A stretch of 64,000 bases of DNA from Segetibacter sp. (lineage in GTDB: Bacteria; Bacteroidota; Bacteroidia; Chitinophagales; Chitinophagaceae). This document shows positions 8,590 through 17,915 of the stretch, in pieces; the first letter of the stretch is position 1, and each line of letters begins with the position of its first letter. Location of the stretch: the NCBI RefSeq assembly GCF_025963695.1, contig NZ_JAOQAH010000068.1, positions 1 to 64,000 on the forward strand, given 5' to 3'. A program made the translations under genes and the position numbers. The notes beneath the pieces are model-generated. The model saw only the letters and a list, made by a program, of their open reading frames with translations. It was not told the DNA's origin and searched no databases.

Positions 8590-8844
8590 TTACTGCATAA
8601 CCGCGCTCAATTCTTTTTCTATCCTTGAACAGGATAATAAAAAGGGCTTGTCTGTAATATTGAAAGAGATCTGCTGGCCTTCTACTCGGTAAGATCCTTC
8701 AATGGAACCAATGGGTGTTTTACCTTCAAAACTACCTTGCGTACCATCTCCCATAAGATTTCCGCCTACCTTTTCTATCTCTTGTTTGGCTCTTTTTATT
8801 AAACTTTCGGCGTCTCCTGAGAATGGGATACTAAACTGACACAT
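8590..8844 (-). CDS. Small conserved hypothetical protein
   Basis: The 84-residue soluble protein (MCQFSIPFSGDAESLIKRAKQEIEKVGG...) has an N-terminal helix and then glycine-rich beta strands: GSFEGKTPIGSIEGSYRVEGQQISFNITDKPFLLSCSRIEKELSAVM. The hydrophobic/charged pattern and the wide divergent upstream region support a real gene. I recall similar small Bacteroidota proteins with a 'GSY.VEGQ.I.I.I..KP' strand but know no function for them. It is divergent from the TonB receptor. Confidence 0.6.
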   Translation of the reverse strand: MCQFSIPFSGDAESLIKRAKQEIEKVGGNLMGDGTQGSFEGKTPIGSIEGSYRVEGQQISFNITDKPFLLSCSRIEKELSAVMQ

Positions 8845-8919
8845 AACTTATTTTTTATTGTTCTCTTCAATAATGTAGCCAACAACCCTCCCGGCCCCAA
8901 CAATAAACCTTGAAAGCTC

Positions 8920-8950
8920 ACAATTACTTCGGGGTAAGGGAAGTAATTGT
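8920..8950. promoter_or_regulatory. 11-bp inverted repeat between divergent genes
   Basis: ACAATTACTTC (8920-8930) and GAAGTAATTGT (8940-8950) form a perfect inverted repeat with a 9-nt spacer, in the gap between the small hypothetical gene and the TonB receptor. It may be an operator serving the divergent pair, or a hairpin. Confidence 0.4.
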
Positions 8951-9111
8951 TGTGCTTGCAGAAACATTAAACTTAAAATGTATTTGCCAGCTATTTTCAC
9001 AGAACTGTAAAAGCTCCTACAAAAACTTGCTTATCCTAAAGAAAATTGTCCTCATATTTGCGGCCTTTTAGAAATGGTTTTTTACCAGTCATAAAGGTTT
9101 AAATAAATATA

Positions 9112-11034
9112 ATGAAAGCAGTTAAACTCTTTAGCGTAGTTGGATTAGCGTGGTTATTTACAACAAAACTTGTCGCACAACAAACCGAAATAGAATTAGA
9201 TCCCATAACCGTTACAGCATCTTTACACCCCGTGTCATCATCGGTAACAGGCCGAAATATAATAGTCATAAAGGGAGATCAATTTTCTAAACTGCCGGTT
9301 AATTCGATAGATGAACTGCTGCGGTATTTACCTGGACTAGAAGTGCAGATGCGTGGACCAATGGGATCGCAAAGTGACATTGTGCTACGAGGCGGCACTT
9401 TTCAGCAGGTACTTGTAATACTCGACGGCATTAGGATTAACGATCCGAACACCGGCCATTTCAATAGTTACATTCCAATTGCTCCTGCCGAAATTGACAG
9501 GATAGAAGTTTTAAAAGGTGCATCGTCGGCCATCTATGGTTCAGAAGCAGTGGGTGGCGTAATACAGATCATCACAAAATCATTCGCAGCAAAAAGAGCT
9601 CAAAAATCAAAACAGTTGACAGCCCAGGGAACCGCAGGACAGTTCGGTCTTCTGAACGGGCAATTAGGTGGCTTTTATCAAAATAAGAATACTGCCGTTG
9701 CTGGCGGTGTTATCAGTAACAATGCTACCGGCCAGCCGCAGCGGGGCATACGTGGTTATTTCCATAACACCTCTGCATCGGTGTCCATCAGTCAATACTT
9801 AAACCAATACTGGAACATTTCTTATAGATCTGCATTTGATCAGCGTGATTTTGCTGCGCAAAATTTCTACACAACTTTTAAATCAGATACTGCCAATGAA
9901 AAAGTCTCTACGTATTGGAACCAGCTAAAACTGGCATTCGAAAAGGAGCAACAGAGCTTTTCGCTGAATATTGGATACAAGGCTGTAAAAGATCAATACC
10001 AGTTCAATTCCGTTGGAACGCCTAATCTAAATAAAAGCAATCTTTTACAGGGATTGGCGGTATACAAGTGGGTTGCAGCACCAACCACTACAATCACAAC
10101 CGGCGCCCAGTGGGTTAACAAACAACTGACGTCAAACGACCGGGGTAATCATACCCTTAACCAGGCGGGCAGTTTTTTAATCGTTGACCAAAAGATCGGC
10201 ACTCATGCAACCATCAGTCCTGCAATGCGTGTTGAGTGGAATAACAGAAGCGGATGGCAGTTGGTACCGCAGGTAAATACCTCTTATAAAATTCCAGGGT
10301 GGCAGTTCCGGGGCAGCGTTGGTCGCACAACACGCGATGCAGACTTTACTGAACGTTTCAATAATTACAACAAGTCTTTTGTGGCAGGCGGAAGCATAGG
10401 CAATCCTGATCTTGTTTCAGAAAATTCTTTTAGTTACGAAGCCGGTACAGACTTTTTCGGGCTGAAAAACATGAAGATTTCAACTACTTTTTTCAAGCAA
10501 CATTTCACACAGTTAATAGATTACGTTACTACTCCTTATGCAGCCATGCCTAGAAAAGACAACCTCTCGCCTACCGGCACTTATGCACTGGCGCAAAATA
10601 TTGGAAAAGTAAACTCCACAGGTGTTGAGCTGGATATGCAGTATAATAAGAAATTTCAAAACAACCAGCAGTTATGGGCCACTTTTGGATTTACCTGGAT
10701 CGATAGTAAAAGCAACAATTCCACTCCCTCTTTTTATCTTTCATCCCACGCAAAGTATTTTACCAATTTCAATCTTCGTTATGCCGTCAAGCGTTTTTCT
10801 GTTAGTTTAAACGGGCTGTACAAGCAACGCGTGCCGCAAAGCTCCACCGCTATAAACGCCAATATTTCCCGGGAGTATTTTGTTTTGAACGCACAGTTAC
10901 AGGCTTTTGTTTACAAAAACAAGGCGAGTGTTTTTATGCAGGCAGACAACGTATTCGATAAACAGTACAGCGATATACTAGGTTCTCAAATGCCCGGAAG
11001 ATGGCTGATGGGTGGGTTTAAAGTAACGCTATAA
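9112..11034 (+). CDS. TonB-dependent outer-membrane receptor (BtuB-like)
   Basis: The 640-residue receptor has a signal peptide ending LVAQQ, a short TonB-box-like segment (DPITVTAS), a plug domain (about 40-160: IDELLRYLPGLEVQMRGP...SDIVLRGGTFQQVLVILDGIRINDPNTGHFNSYIPI...IEVLKGASSAIYGSEAVGGVIQIITK) and a 22-strand-type barrel ending in an aromatic-polar C-terminus (MGGFKVTL). The plug resembles the cobalamin receptor group BtuB, but no cobalamin riboswitch is visible upstream, so B12 as ligand is only a guess. No SusD partner, TonB or ABC transporter gene is adjacent. Confidence 0.9.
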   Translation: MKAVKLFSVVGLAWLFTTKLVAQQTEIELDPITVTASLHPVSSSVTGRNIIVIKGDQFSKLPVNSIDELLRYLPGLEVQMRGPMGSQSDIVLRGGTFQQVLVILDGIRINDPNTGHFNSYIPIAPAEIDRIEVLKGASSAIYGSEAVGGVIQIITKSFAAKRAQKSKQLTAQGTAGQFGLLNGQLGGFYQNKNTAVAGGVISNNATGQPQRGIRGYFHNTSASVSISQYLNQYWNISYRSAFDQRDFAAQNFYTTFKSDTANEKVSTYWNQLKLAFEKEQQSFSLNIGYKAVKDQYQFNSVGTPNLNKSNLLQGLAVYKWVAAPTTTITTGAQWVNKQLTSNDRGNHTLNQAGSFLIVDQKIGTHATISPAMRVEWNNRSGWQLVPQVNTSYKIPGWQFRGSVGRTTRDADFTERFNNYNKSFVAGGSIGNPDLVSENSFSYEAGTDFFGLKNMKISTTFFKQHFTQLIDYVTTPYAAMPRKDNLSPTGTYALAQNIGKVNSTGVELDMQYNKKFQNNQQLWATFGFTWIDSKSNNSTPSFYLSSHAKYFTNFNLRYAVKRFSVSLNGLYKQRVPQSSTAINANISREYFVLNAQLQAFVYKNKASVFMQADNVFDKQYSDILGSQMPGRWLMGGFKVTL

Positions 11035-11686
11035 ATTGTTTTTAGCCGGGCATCCGATACCACTTTTAGCTTTCGTTGCGTCGCACTCTTGTACCGAATC
11101 ACGTTATTCATCCCCTATAACCACCTGTTCTTAAAATTCAAATGAAACCAGAAAAAGAATTATTTAGTAAGGCGTAAAGGATTGCAGTAAGCAAGTGAAG
11201 AACTCGACCAACACAAAAGGAGCAACCGCCTGCAAAAGCATTATCCGGGTTATTCTATAGCTCCGGTTTCAATATCTCCCCTTCGAGCTACAAACAACTC
11301 ATACCATTGATTGTCAAGGTTGAGATCCAACGGACTTACAACATTTCCGATCCTTTGCTCACTGTTTGTTGGGCCCCTAGTCTTATTAACCCGCTACATC
11401 AATTCGGGGGCGATAACCTCTCATTAAATTCATATTATCACTTCTACTCTCATTCCGAAAACTGCATCCGCTACTACCATCCCATAAAAAAATATAATAG
11501 CTAAGTGCCTTTTTGCACCTCTGGATGGCGCTCTAAAATAATCAGTCTCGGCCTGAAGTACCAGGTCCTAAAACTTTGCTATATGCAGCCTATAGAAAGC
11601 CAAACACGCTATGTGTTGCTGATTTTAATGTCTATATTTATTGGTACTTCAGTTAAAAGGTCAGACTTCATTTCAAAACCAACTTT
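11035..11686. other. Gene-poor region with B-type motif
   Basis: Short open frames here have no protein-like composition or family resemblance. The B motif is at 11075-11094, preceded by a T-run and AGCCGGGCAT at 11041-11053. The last 100 bp probably carry the promoter of the metalloprotease gene, but I cannot assign a box. Confidence 0.4.
11075..11094 (+). repeat. Dispersed intergenic motif, B subtype (copy 5)
   Basis: GTTGCGTCGCACTCTTGTAC lies 40 bp after the TonB receptor stop in the sense direction. Confidence 0.9.
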
Positions 11687-13942
11687 ATGAAATTTGAAAA
11701 AGCGCTTTCAACAATAATAAAAGCCATTGAAAAAGACCCTAGCAAAAAGGTATTGTTAAAAGATAGAATTGATCTTTTAGGACCTATTCCCAGCCTTGCT
11801 TATATTATCATCAATGGAGTTGAGGTAACACAAGCCATACAATACCGGCATTCCAATGAACATCTGACTGACCGGGCCGATCAGGCGCCGGACAACGCTG
11901 TAAGACTAGTTGTTGATAAACCTGCTTATGTAAGAGTGTACGTTCAAAGCGGGCTCGCAAGAGTTAACAATGTAAGAGGGTCTGTTATAATTCAAAGACA
12001 ACGATATGGTGTGTGGACAGATACCGTTTCGCTAGAACAACAATGGCCTTTTTCAATAGCTGCCCTGCGCAATCCAGTTTATGCTTCCGAGCGGGGTACG
12101 CTCAGCAGCTCGCTTAACTTTATTATTCCTTCGGCCCAAATGCGAGGTAAAATAAGATTAAAGGTTCACGTGGAAGTGCCAGGCGAAGCAAGGTACACTG
12201 CCGATACAAATGTTGACATTCACGCTTATCTTAAGCAAACACTTCGATTAAGAGGTATTCCTGTACAGTACTGGGGGCCCGATGCTACGGGCACCCAGGT
12301 TAAGCTTGCAGCACCTACCATGGGAGATTTTCAGCGAACTCTTGCCACGACCTTACTAATGTTTCCAGTTTCGCAAACAGCGGAAATAAGCCTCGCGGGA
12401 ACTTTCACTTTCAGTGAACCCCTAACAGGCGCAATAGCTAACGGCGCATGTCCCACAAGTTGGAATAATCTATTGTTTTGGCTGGCCATTGCAAAAGCTT
12501 TTGATGGCAATAAAAGTAATGCGGTGTACTATGGATTACTCCCTAATGGTATTCCATTAGGAGGTGCAGCGGGTTGTGGCGGAGGTGGAGGCACTGCCGC
12601 GGGTTTTGTAGATGATGGAATAACAATGGCGCATGAAATCGGTCACTATTTTAATTTCCGCCATGCACCTGGCTGTCTACCTCCCGACGATCTGCTTTTC
12701 GACCCCAATTATCCCACATACGAACCATACAATACCGCTGCCGGTGGAATGGCTTCAATCGGCGAGTATGGTGTTGACCCTACCACTGGTACCATATATT
12801 CCCCTAATACTTCAAGAGATATCATGTCTTATTGTCCATCGCGATGGATATCCCTTTATCATTACCAGGCACTCATTGAGCATCCTTTACTCGACCCTAA
12901 AATCATCCCGGGTGAAAGAGACCAATTGCCCCCATACGTGTATGAAAAATTCCGCGACCGAAGAACCATCCCTGATCCTACTCCGCCATGGGAAGGTATC
13001 AGTATTTTTGATCATAAGGAAGCAGAACTACAACGATATGTTGTTATTACCGGCTTTATACAAAATGACCAGCTGGAAATTAGAAGTGTGCTCAGGATTG
13101 ATACCCGCGCTACCACAGCGGGACGAAGGCTTGAAGGATTTACGGCAGAATTACTAAATGCCAACAATCAAGTCATTCACCGTAGTCCGCTTCTTAACCT
13201 CGTCTCCCATGCTTGTGGCTGCGGTTGTAGCGGACAAAGTTCACACGAACGTTTGGGGGTAATACAGGCAATGCTTCCCGATGCCATTAACGCCACAACG
13301 CTTTGTATACGACAAAACAAAGAAGAGATATGGACACGGCGGGCTTCCGGGCAAGAGTTGAAGATTGATGATGTTTCTGCTTTTATACGCGAAGAAGATT
13401 TAACTATTAGTTGGCATACCTCCGCCTCCGATCAATATACGGTTGAAAGATTAATAAGGTACTTGTCTAATAACGGCAGCGAGTGGCAAACGCTTGCTGT
13501 TAATTTACAGGAAGACAGGGTGGTAATACCGGCAGCATCTTTAACCTCGGGATACGCTATAATTGAAGTAGTTGTTTCAGATGGATTTAATAGCGCAATT
13601 GGCCGAACCTCTATTGATATACCTGTACGACCACCAATTGTAACTATTTTATGGCCAGTCGAAGGAAGCACTGTGCGTACAGATCTTGTTGCAAGGTTTT
13701 GGGGAACAGCAAGAGCAAGCAATGGAGAAAGTACTCCGGAAAACTGCTTATGTTGGGAACTCGATGGCAAACCAATAGGAGAAGGTTCGGAATGCTGGAA
13801 GGAGCTTCCGGAATGGGAGGGCGAGCATGAGGTAACTCTTACAGTGCGTGGTTTTGGAGAAACCTCTCAAACATCGGTAATATTCATGGCTACCTGTACT
13901 GGACAACGGCCGTACAAAATCAACAGAAACGCGCGAGGGTAA
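11687..13942 (+). CDS. Metzincin-type zinc metalloprotease with C-terminal Ig-like domain, no signal peptide
   Basis: The 751-residue protein contains HEIGHYFNFRH at residues 316-326, the HExxHxxxxxH zinc motif with Asn where metzincins usually have Gly. DIMSYCP at 378-384 has the form of the metzincin Met-turn. Residues 35-190 look like a beta-sandwich domain (IIINGVEVTQAIQYRH...VRLVVDKPAYVRVYV). A Gly-rich loop with cysteines (AAGCGGGGG) precedes the zinc helix, and a CGCGCSG cluster lies near residue 508. The last 100 residues (PPIVTILWPVEGSTVRTDLVARFWGTA...) resemble an Ig-like module. There is no signal peptide. Cell lysis, a non-classical export route or an intracellular role would fit. 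The target is unknown. Confidence 0.75.
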   Translation: MKFEKALSTIIKAIEKDPSKKVLLKDRIDLLGPIPSLAYIIINGVEVTQAIQYRHSNEHLTDRADQAPDNAVRLVVDKPAYVRVYVQSGLARVNNVRGSVIIQRQRYGVWTDTVSLEQQWPFSIAALRNPVYASERGTLSSSLNFIIPSAQMRGKIRLKVHVEVPGEARYTADTNVDIHAYLKQTLRLRGIPVQYWGPDATGTQVKLAAPTMGDFQRTLATTLLMFPVSQTAEISLAGTFTFSEPLTGAIANGACPTSWNNLLFWLAIAKAFDGNKSNAVYYGLLPNGIPLGGAAGCGGGGGTAAGFVDDGITMAHEIGHYFNFRHAPGCLPPDDLLFDPNYPTYEPYNTAAGGMASIGEYGVDPTTGTIYSPNTSRDIMSYCPSRWISLYHYQALIEHPLLDPKIIPGERDQLPPYVYEKFRDRRTIPDPTPPWEGISIFDHKEAELQRYVVITGFIQNDQLEIRSVLRIDTRATTAGRRLEGFTAELLNANNQVIHRSPLLNLVSHACGCGCSGQSSHERLGVIQAMLPDAINATTLCIRQNKEEIWTRRASGQELKIDDVSAFIREEDLTISWHTSASDQYTVERLIRYLSNNGSEWQTLAVNLQEDRVVIPAASLTSGYAIIEVVVSDGFNSAIGRTSIDIPVRPPIVTILWPVEGSTVRTDLVARFWGTARASNGESTPENCLCWELDGKPIGEGSECWKELPEWEGEHEVTLTVRGFGETSQTSVIFMATCTGQRPYKINRNARG

Positions 13943-14069
13943 CAACTAAGCCTTTAAAATGGAAAAATATTGTTGACACTTGTGTAGCCTTTAAAGCGCC
14001 TCATTGTTTGTTTAACAGTTTACGAAATTTAATACTTAAACAAAGACCGATTTATTCTATTAATAAAAT

Positions 14070-15611
14070 TTATTGCACCTTTCCTTTTACGGTAACGACT
14101 GCCCCAGGCGCGTTAGTATTAAAACTACGTTTTAAATCAACTGTTATATCATCACCTGAGAAGTGGCAAAGCATTGTTTGAGTATGCGGACTTTCGATAT
14201 ACCGTAGAACAAGTTCAAGGGTGTTTGCATCAATCCAGGTATACTCGGCTGCAACTTTAAAAGGCGGCAAACCTGCAAGACTGTTTCTTGCACCACTTAC
14301 CAGGTAAGGCCCTTTCAGCTTCGTCTCACCTTGTTGCCACGTGTTTGCAGCAAAGCTGATAGGATAAACTCCTGTATCCCGCTTTACAATCACCTCACAA
14401 ACATTGTCTCGAAAATTGAATTGAAGCGACTTTATGTTTTGGGCATTCGGTTCCATTACAAAAGTCTTTGCTTCGGTAATGGAAGAAGCTATTGCATCTT
14501 TTTTTACGGGTAAAGCAAGTGCAGCCAACTTTTTATTCAACGTCGCATCTGCAGCGGTATTTGCGGGAAGTTTACCTTTTTGCATAGCAGGCAACAAGAT
14601 TTTCCAAATCAGGTTCAACTCGCCTTGCATATCGGCTGTTTCAGATGTAATGGCAATAACGGCATCCTGATCAGGAATAACTATCGCATACTGTCCAAAA
14701 GCGCCATCACCGCGATACGCATTATTTCGGCAGCGCCACATTTGGTAACCATAGCCTTGCTCCCAATCACTTGATTCACGTTTCTCTTGTGGATAATCAG
14801 GATGTTGGATAATATGTGCCGTACTAGCTTCTTCTACCCAACCTTGGGGAAGTATTTGCTTTCCATTCCATTTTCCTTTTTGCAGAAATAGCTGCGCAAA
14901 TTTTGCAATATCTTCTGTTCTCAACCGAAGTCCCCAACCGCCGGTATTAATATGTTGAGGACTTTCTTCCCAGTCTGGCTTTGCTATACCCAATGGTTCA
15001 AAAAGCCTTGGTTGCAAGTAGTCAAGAACCTTTTGACCGGTTACGGTGGACACAATTGCAGAGAGCATATAAGTAGCTGTTGAATTATATAAGAACTTGC
15101 TACCGGGCTCGTACTTTATAGGAACGGTTAGAAATCTCTTCACCCAATTGGTATCCAGGGAAACTATGCCGGTAGGATCAGGCTCCTGCCCTACGGACAT
15201 AGTCAGCAGATCTTTCACCGTCAGTTGCTGCAAATACGAACTAGCAGTACCAGGCTTTTCATTTGGAAAAAAAGAAAGGGCTTTATCGCTAAGTGATAGC
15301 TTTCCCTCTGCACGGGCAAAGCCAACTGCGGTGGCAGTAAAACTTTTACTTAAAGAATACAACGAATGCTGTAAATCCCGACGATATGGATTCCACCAAC
15401 CTTCGGCGATCACCTTACCATGTCGAAGCAACATGAAACTGTGAAATTCATGTTTACTTACGGCAACTGAATCCAAAAAGGTGCTGATTGCAGATGCAGA
15501 TATACCTTCTGCCTCGGGTGTGCTGCGTTGCAATGTATTTTTGGTTTGTCCACTTACTGCAAAAGGCAAAACAATAGAAAGCAATAAGACAGAAAGCAAC
15601 GTTTTTTTCAT
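14070..15611 (-). CDS. Periplasmic serine hydrolase, beta-lactamase/class C fold
   Basis: The 513-residue protein has a signal peptide (LLSVLLLSIVLPFAVSGQ), the SxxK motif as S86-L-S-K89 in LYSLSKSFTATAVG, and a second motif region FLYNSTATYMLSAIV. A C-terminal beta-rich domain follows at about residues 370-513. Proteins of this kind are esterases, D-aminopeptidases or penicillin-binding-like hydrolases. The CubicO-like architecture with a C-terminal lipocalin-like domain is common in Bacteroidota. It is convergent with the metalloprotease gene and has no operon partner. Confidence 0.87.
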   Translation of the reverse strand: MKKTLLSVLLLSIVLPFAVSGQTKNTLQRSTPEAEGISASAISTFLDSVAVSKHEFHSFMLLRHGKVIAEGWWNPYRRDLQHSLYSLSKSFTATAVGFARAEGKLSLSDKALSFFPNEKPGTASSYLQQLTVKDLLTMSVGQEPDPTGIVSLDTNWVKRFLTVPIKYEPGSKFLYNSTATYMLSAIVSTVTGQKVLDYLQPRLFEPLGIAKPDWEESPQHINTGGWGLRLRTEDIAKFAQLFLQKGKWNGKQILPQGWVEEASTAHIIQHPDYPQEKRESSDWEQGYGYQMWRCRNNAYRGDGAFGQYAIVIPDQDAVIAITSETADMQGELNLIWKILLPAMQKGKLPANTAADATLNKKLAALALPVKKDAIASSITEAKTFVMEPNAQNIKSLQFNFRDNVCEVIVKRDTGVYPISFAANTWQQGETKLKGPYLVSGARNSLAGLPPFKVAAEYTWIDANTLELVLRYIESPHTQTMLCHFSGDDITVDLKRSFNTNAPGAVVTVKGKVQ

Positions 15612-16056
15612 GAGCAGGTTTTGAACAATTTAAAAAGGTAATTTGATAAGCAATGTAAAACTTATTCTATTGCTTAAGGCGTAAACAGTAATAATAAAGT
15701 GTTGGCACTTTGCTTCTATTGGGCGTTCATATGGATAGCCGTTTTACAAACGACCTTTACATTCATTTAAACACGTTAAGCTCACGCGGCCGTAAGTAAG
15801 GCAATGAAATATGGGTGTGTGCCTGCGGAGTAGAAATAAGGTCTTTTGGAGTGTAGGTAACATTGGCAAAGCAAATGATGCGGTGCAGCATTTAAACAAA
15901 ATCCGTATTTTACTGCCAATGAACTCCTTCTATCATCCTTGTTTAAGTAATCCCTTAAAACATTTAAACCAACAAAGGAAGAACTGCAAAGTGCCAGGAA
16001 AGTTCCTGCAAAACGTTTTGGTATTTTGTACCTTTAAGAAAAATAAAACATATTTT
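15612..16056. other. Intergenic region upstream of the DUF6152 gene
   Basis: A long open frame runs from 15811 into the DUF6152 gene, but its first 82 residues are Asn/Lys/His-rich with no family resemblance, so I treat them as non-coding. Close to the DUF6152 start, TACCTTTA at 16029-16036 is one mismatch from the Bacteroidota -7 box TAnnTTTG and may be its promoter. Confidence 0.35.
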
Positions 16057-16410
16057 ATGGCAGTTCTAAAAAGGGGTTCTATTGTTCTTGCGCTCTTGTT
16101 TTGCATTGCTTTCAAACCATTTCATCATGGCTGGGCAAATTACGACCAGGAAAAAACACTCGACTATGTCGGAACGATCCAGGAGGCTGTGTATGAGAAC
16201 CCTCATACGACGGCTAAAGTGAAAAATAAAGACAAAACGTGGTTAGTCATCCTGGCGCCGGTTAGCCGTATGACATCTCGTGGTGTTACTGCAAATATGC
16301 TTAAAAAAGGAGCTACTATTCAAGTGGTGGGGTACCCACATAAAGAAGTTGGAGATGAAATGCGGGCAGAAAGGATTTTCATTAATGGCAACAAGTTTGA
16401 ATTGCGTTAG
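16057..16410 (+). CDS. DUF6152 family exported protein
   Basis: From the ATG at 16057 this is a 117-residue protein with a signal peptide (IVLALLFCIAFKPFHHGWA). It has the DUF6152 pattern HHGWANYDQEKTLDYVGTIQEAVYENPHTTAKVK, which looks like an OB-fold-like strand arrangement ending in RAERIFINGNKFELR. The function of the family is not established. It is followed, 24 bp later, by a DUF6644 membrane protein. The two families commonly sit together, so they probably work as one envelope unit. Confidence 0.8.
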   Translation: MAVLKRGSIVLALLFCIAFKPFHHGWANYDQEKTLDYVGTIQEAVYENPHTTAKVKNKDKTWLVILAPVSRMTSRGVTANMLKKGATIQVVGYPHKEVGDEMRAERIFINGNKFELR

Positions 16411-16434
16411 TCCTGTTACAGCTTGGAAAATTGT

Positions 16435-16911
16435 ATGACCGATACAATGCTACAATGGCTTGAAAATTCATTACCTGCTATTGCTATTAGCCAATCGATA
16501 TGGCTTTATCCAATACTGGAAATTGTGCATATTACAGGTATTGCCTTGCTGGTTGGACCGGCCATTATGTTTGATCTCCGTTTACTAGGGTTTTCAAAAA
16601 ATCTGCCTGTTTCATTGTTAGCCCGGCACTTACTCCCCTGGTCGAGAAGAGCTTTGTTGTTAATCGTTCCCTCAGGTTTGTTACTTTTTATTACCAATGC
16701 TGCTGCGCTTTGGTATGACCCAGTATTCCTGATTAAAATGCTGTTACTACTTGTTGCAGGCCTCAATGCATTTGTCTTCCACCGGTTTACCTTTCGGTCA
16801 GTAACCGCTTTAAACGACGCAATTTTACCAACCGGCGCGCAAGTAACAGCGGGTATATCCATAATAATCTGGCTTGCTATCATCGCCTGTGGACGACTTC
16901 TAGCTTATTAA
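16435..16911 (+). CDS. DUF6644-like integral membrane protein
   Basis: The 158-residue protein (from the ATG at 16435; a TTG at 16423 is also in frame) has about four transmembrane helices: IWLYPILEIVHITGIALLVGPAIMFDLRLLG, RRALLLIVPSGLLLFITNAAALW, FLIKMLLLLVAGLNAFVF and AGISIIIWLAIIACGRLLAY. Conserved histidines (IVHITG, ARHLLPW, FHRF) lie within or near helices and could bind heme or metal, which is an inference only. It is the partner of the preceding DUF6152 gene. Confidence 0.72.
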   Translation: MTDTMLQWLENSLPAIAISQSIWLYPILEIVHITGIALLVGPAIMFDLRLLGFSKNLPVSLLARHLLPWSRRALLLIVPSGLLLFITNAAALWYDPVFLIKMLLLLVAGLNAFVFHRFTFRSVTALNDAILPTGAQVTAGISIIIWLAIIACGRLLAY

Positions 16912-17065
16912 GATAGTTACCTAACCTTTAACCCCGCACATACCAATAGCCCTGTCTTTTTTGCCCCCTAATGTCTCTTTGTGTAAGAAACGTCGGGCTC
17001 CTTCTACTCGTTATAATAAAATACACTTACTAATAAGCGATGAAAGCCAGTATCCGCAAAGGAAA

Positions 17066-17386
17066 TTATCTCTTTACTTTATTCTCCGGATCGACAATGG
17101 TTTTCAAGTGCTCGTAGAATGTTACTTCATCGCCAAGTGAGTCGCCAATTTTTTTAAATTCCACATCTTCGACGCCTTCAATTTCAACATAAATACTTCC
17201 CGGTACCCAACTTATTGACGATCCAATTCGTATCATCTCGTATTTTAATGCGTCATTCGGTATTTCACCACAAACAGTGCAACTATTGCCTGCACTTTCA
17301 GCTTCTCTTTTGACAAGAAATTTTATTACCGACTTTTTTTCGCCCTTTACTGCAATGTAGAAATTTTCAATAACTGCACTTTCCAT
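17066..17386 (-). CDS. Hypothetical protein with one CxxC motif
   Basis: I do not recognise this 106-residue soluble protein. It has alternating hydrophobic strands (VIENFYIAVKGEKKSVIKFLVKRE), a CTVCG motif near residue 36 that could bind metal or form a disulfide, and the segment VPGSIYVEIEGVEDVEFKKIGDSLGDEVTFYEHLK. Composition and codon use look native and the flanks are AT-rich, so I think it is real. It stands alone. Confidence 0.55.
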   Translation of the reverse strand: MESAVIENFYIAVKGEKKSVIKFLVKREAESAGNSCTVCGEIPNDALKYEMIRIGSSISWVPGSIYVEIEGVEDVEFKKIGDSLGDEVTFYEHLKTIVDPENKVKR

Positions 17387-17915
17387 AAAACTTACTTTTA
17401 CCAGTTATAAAATACTTTTTTTTAAAACTTTCTCAATAATCGTTCCTTCATCTTAGGTTCATTCGCCAAACGAGTTTACTTCTTATATACCTAATAACGA
17501 TACTTGTAAGGCTATATTTCTTTTTACTTATTATAATGTTGAGGTTCTATAAAAATTATTTATTTCCTTAAGCTATTGCATTTCGCAACTCTATCCTTTA
17601 ACTTAGACTCCCCGTTTAAACGACGTCCAAATTTCATTAGAAACCTGTTTGAATAACAGGTTTTGAGGTGATAGTACAAAATTTACCCCTTCTAAGACTT
17701 TTACAGAAAGATTATTAAAATCAACAATAAAGCTTTTTTTCTTGTTGCTGCCTACCCTGGTAACAAAACATGAGATGTTTCATGTATGTTAACATTTAAC
17801 ACTTTTCTTGTTTTATGGAAAAAGTACTAGGGCGATAAATGTCAATCATTATCGCGTCATACTGTTATGCCTTTTCGGAAAATTCAAATATCAATATTCA
17901 CTAAAAACAATTGTT
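17387..17915. other. Upstream region of the subtilase with an inverted repeat
   Basis: There is no gene here. I placed the subtilase start at 17916, and the in-frame extension back to 17808 has no protein character. AAACCTGTT (17641-17649) and AACAGGTTT (17655-17663) form a perfect 9-bp inverted repeat with a 5-nt loop, a possible operator or hairpin 250 bp upstream of the start. Confidence 0.4.

Noticed and set aside
8845..9111. Cobalamin riboswitch before the BtuB-like receptor
   Set aside because: I looked for a B12-box and associated helices and found only an 11-bp inverted repeat, so no riboswitch is claimed.
11307..11690. Short ORFs upstream of the metalloprotease gene
   Set aside because: The composition is not protein-like and neither resembles any family. 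They lie in a typical AT-rich gap.
15811..16056. N-terminal extension of the DUF6152 protein
   Set aside because: The extension has no conserved features and hides the signal peptide beginning at 16057.
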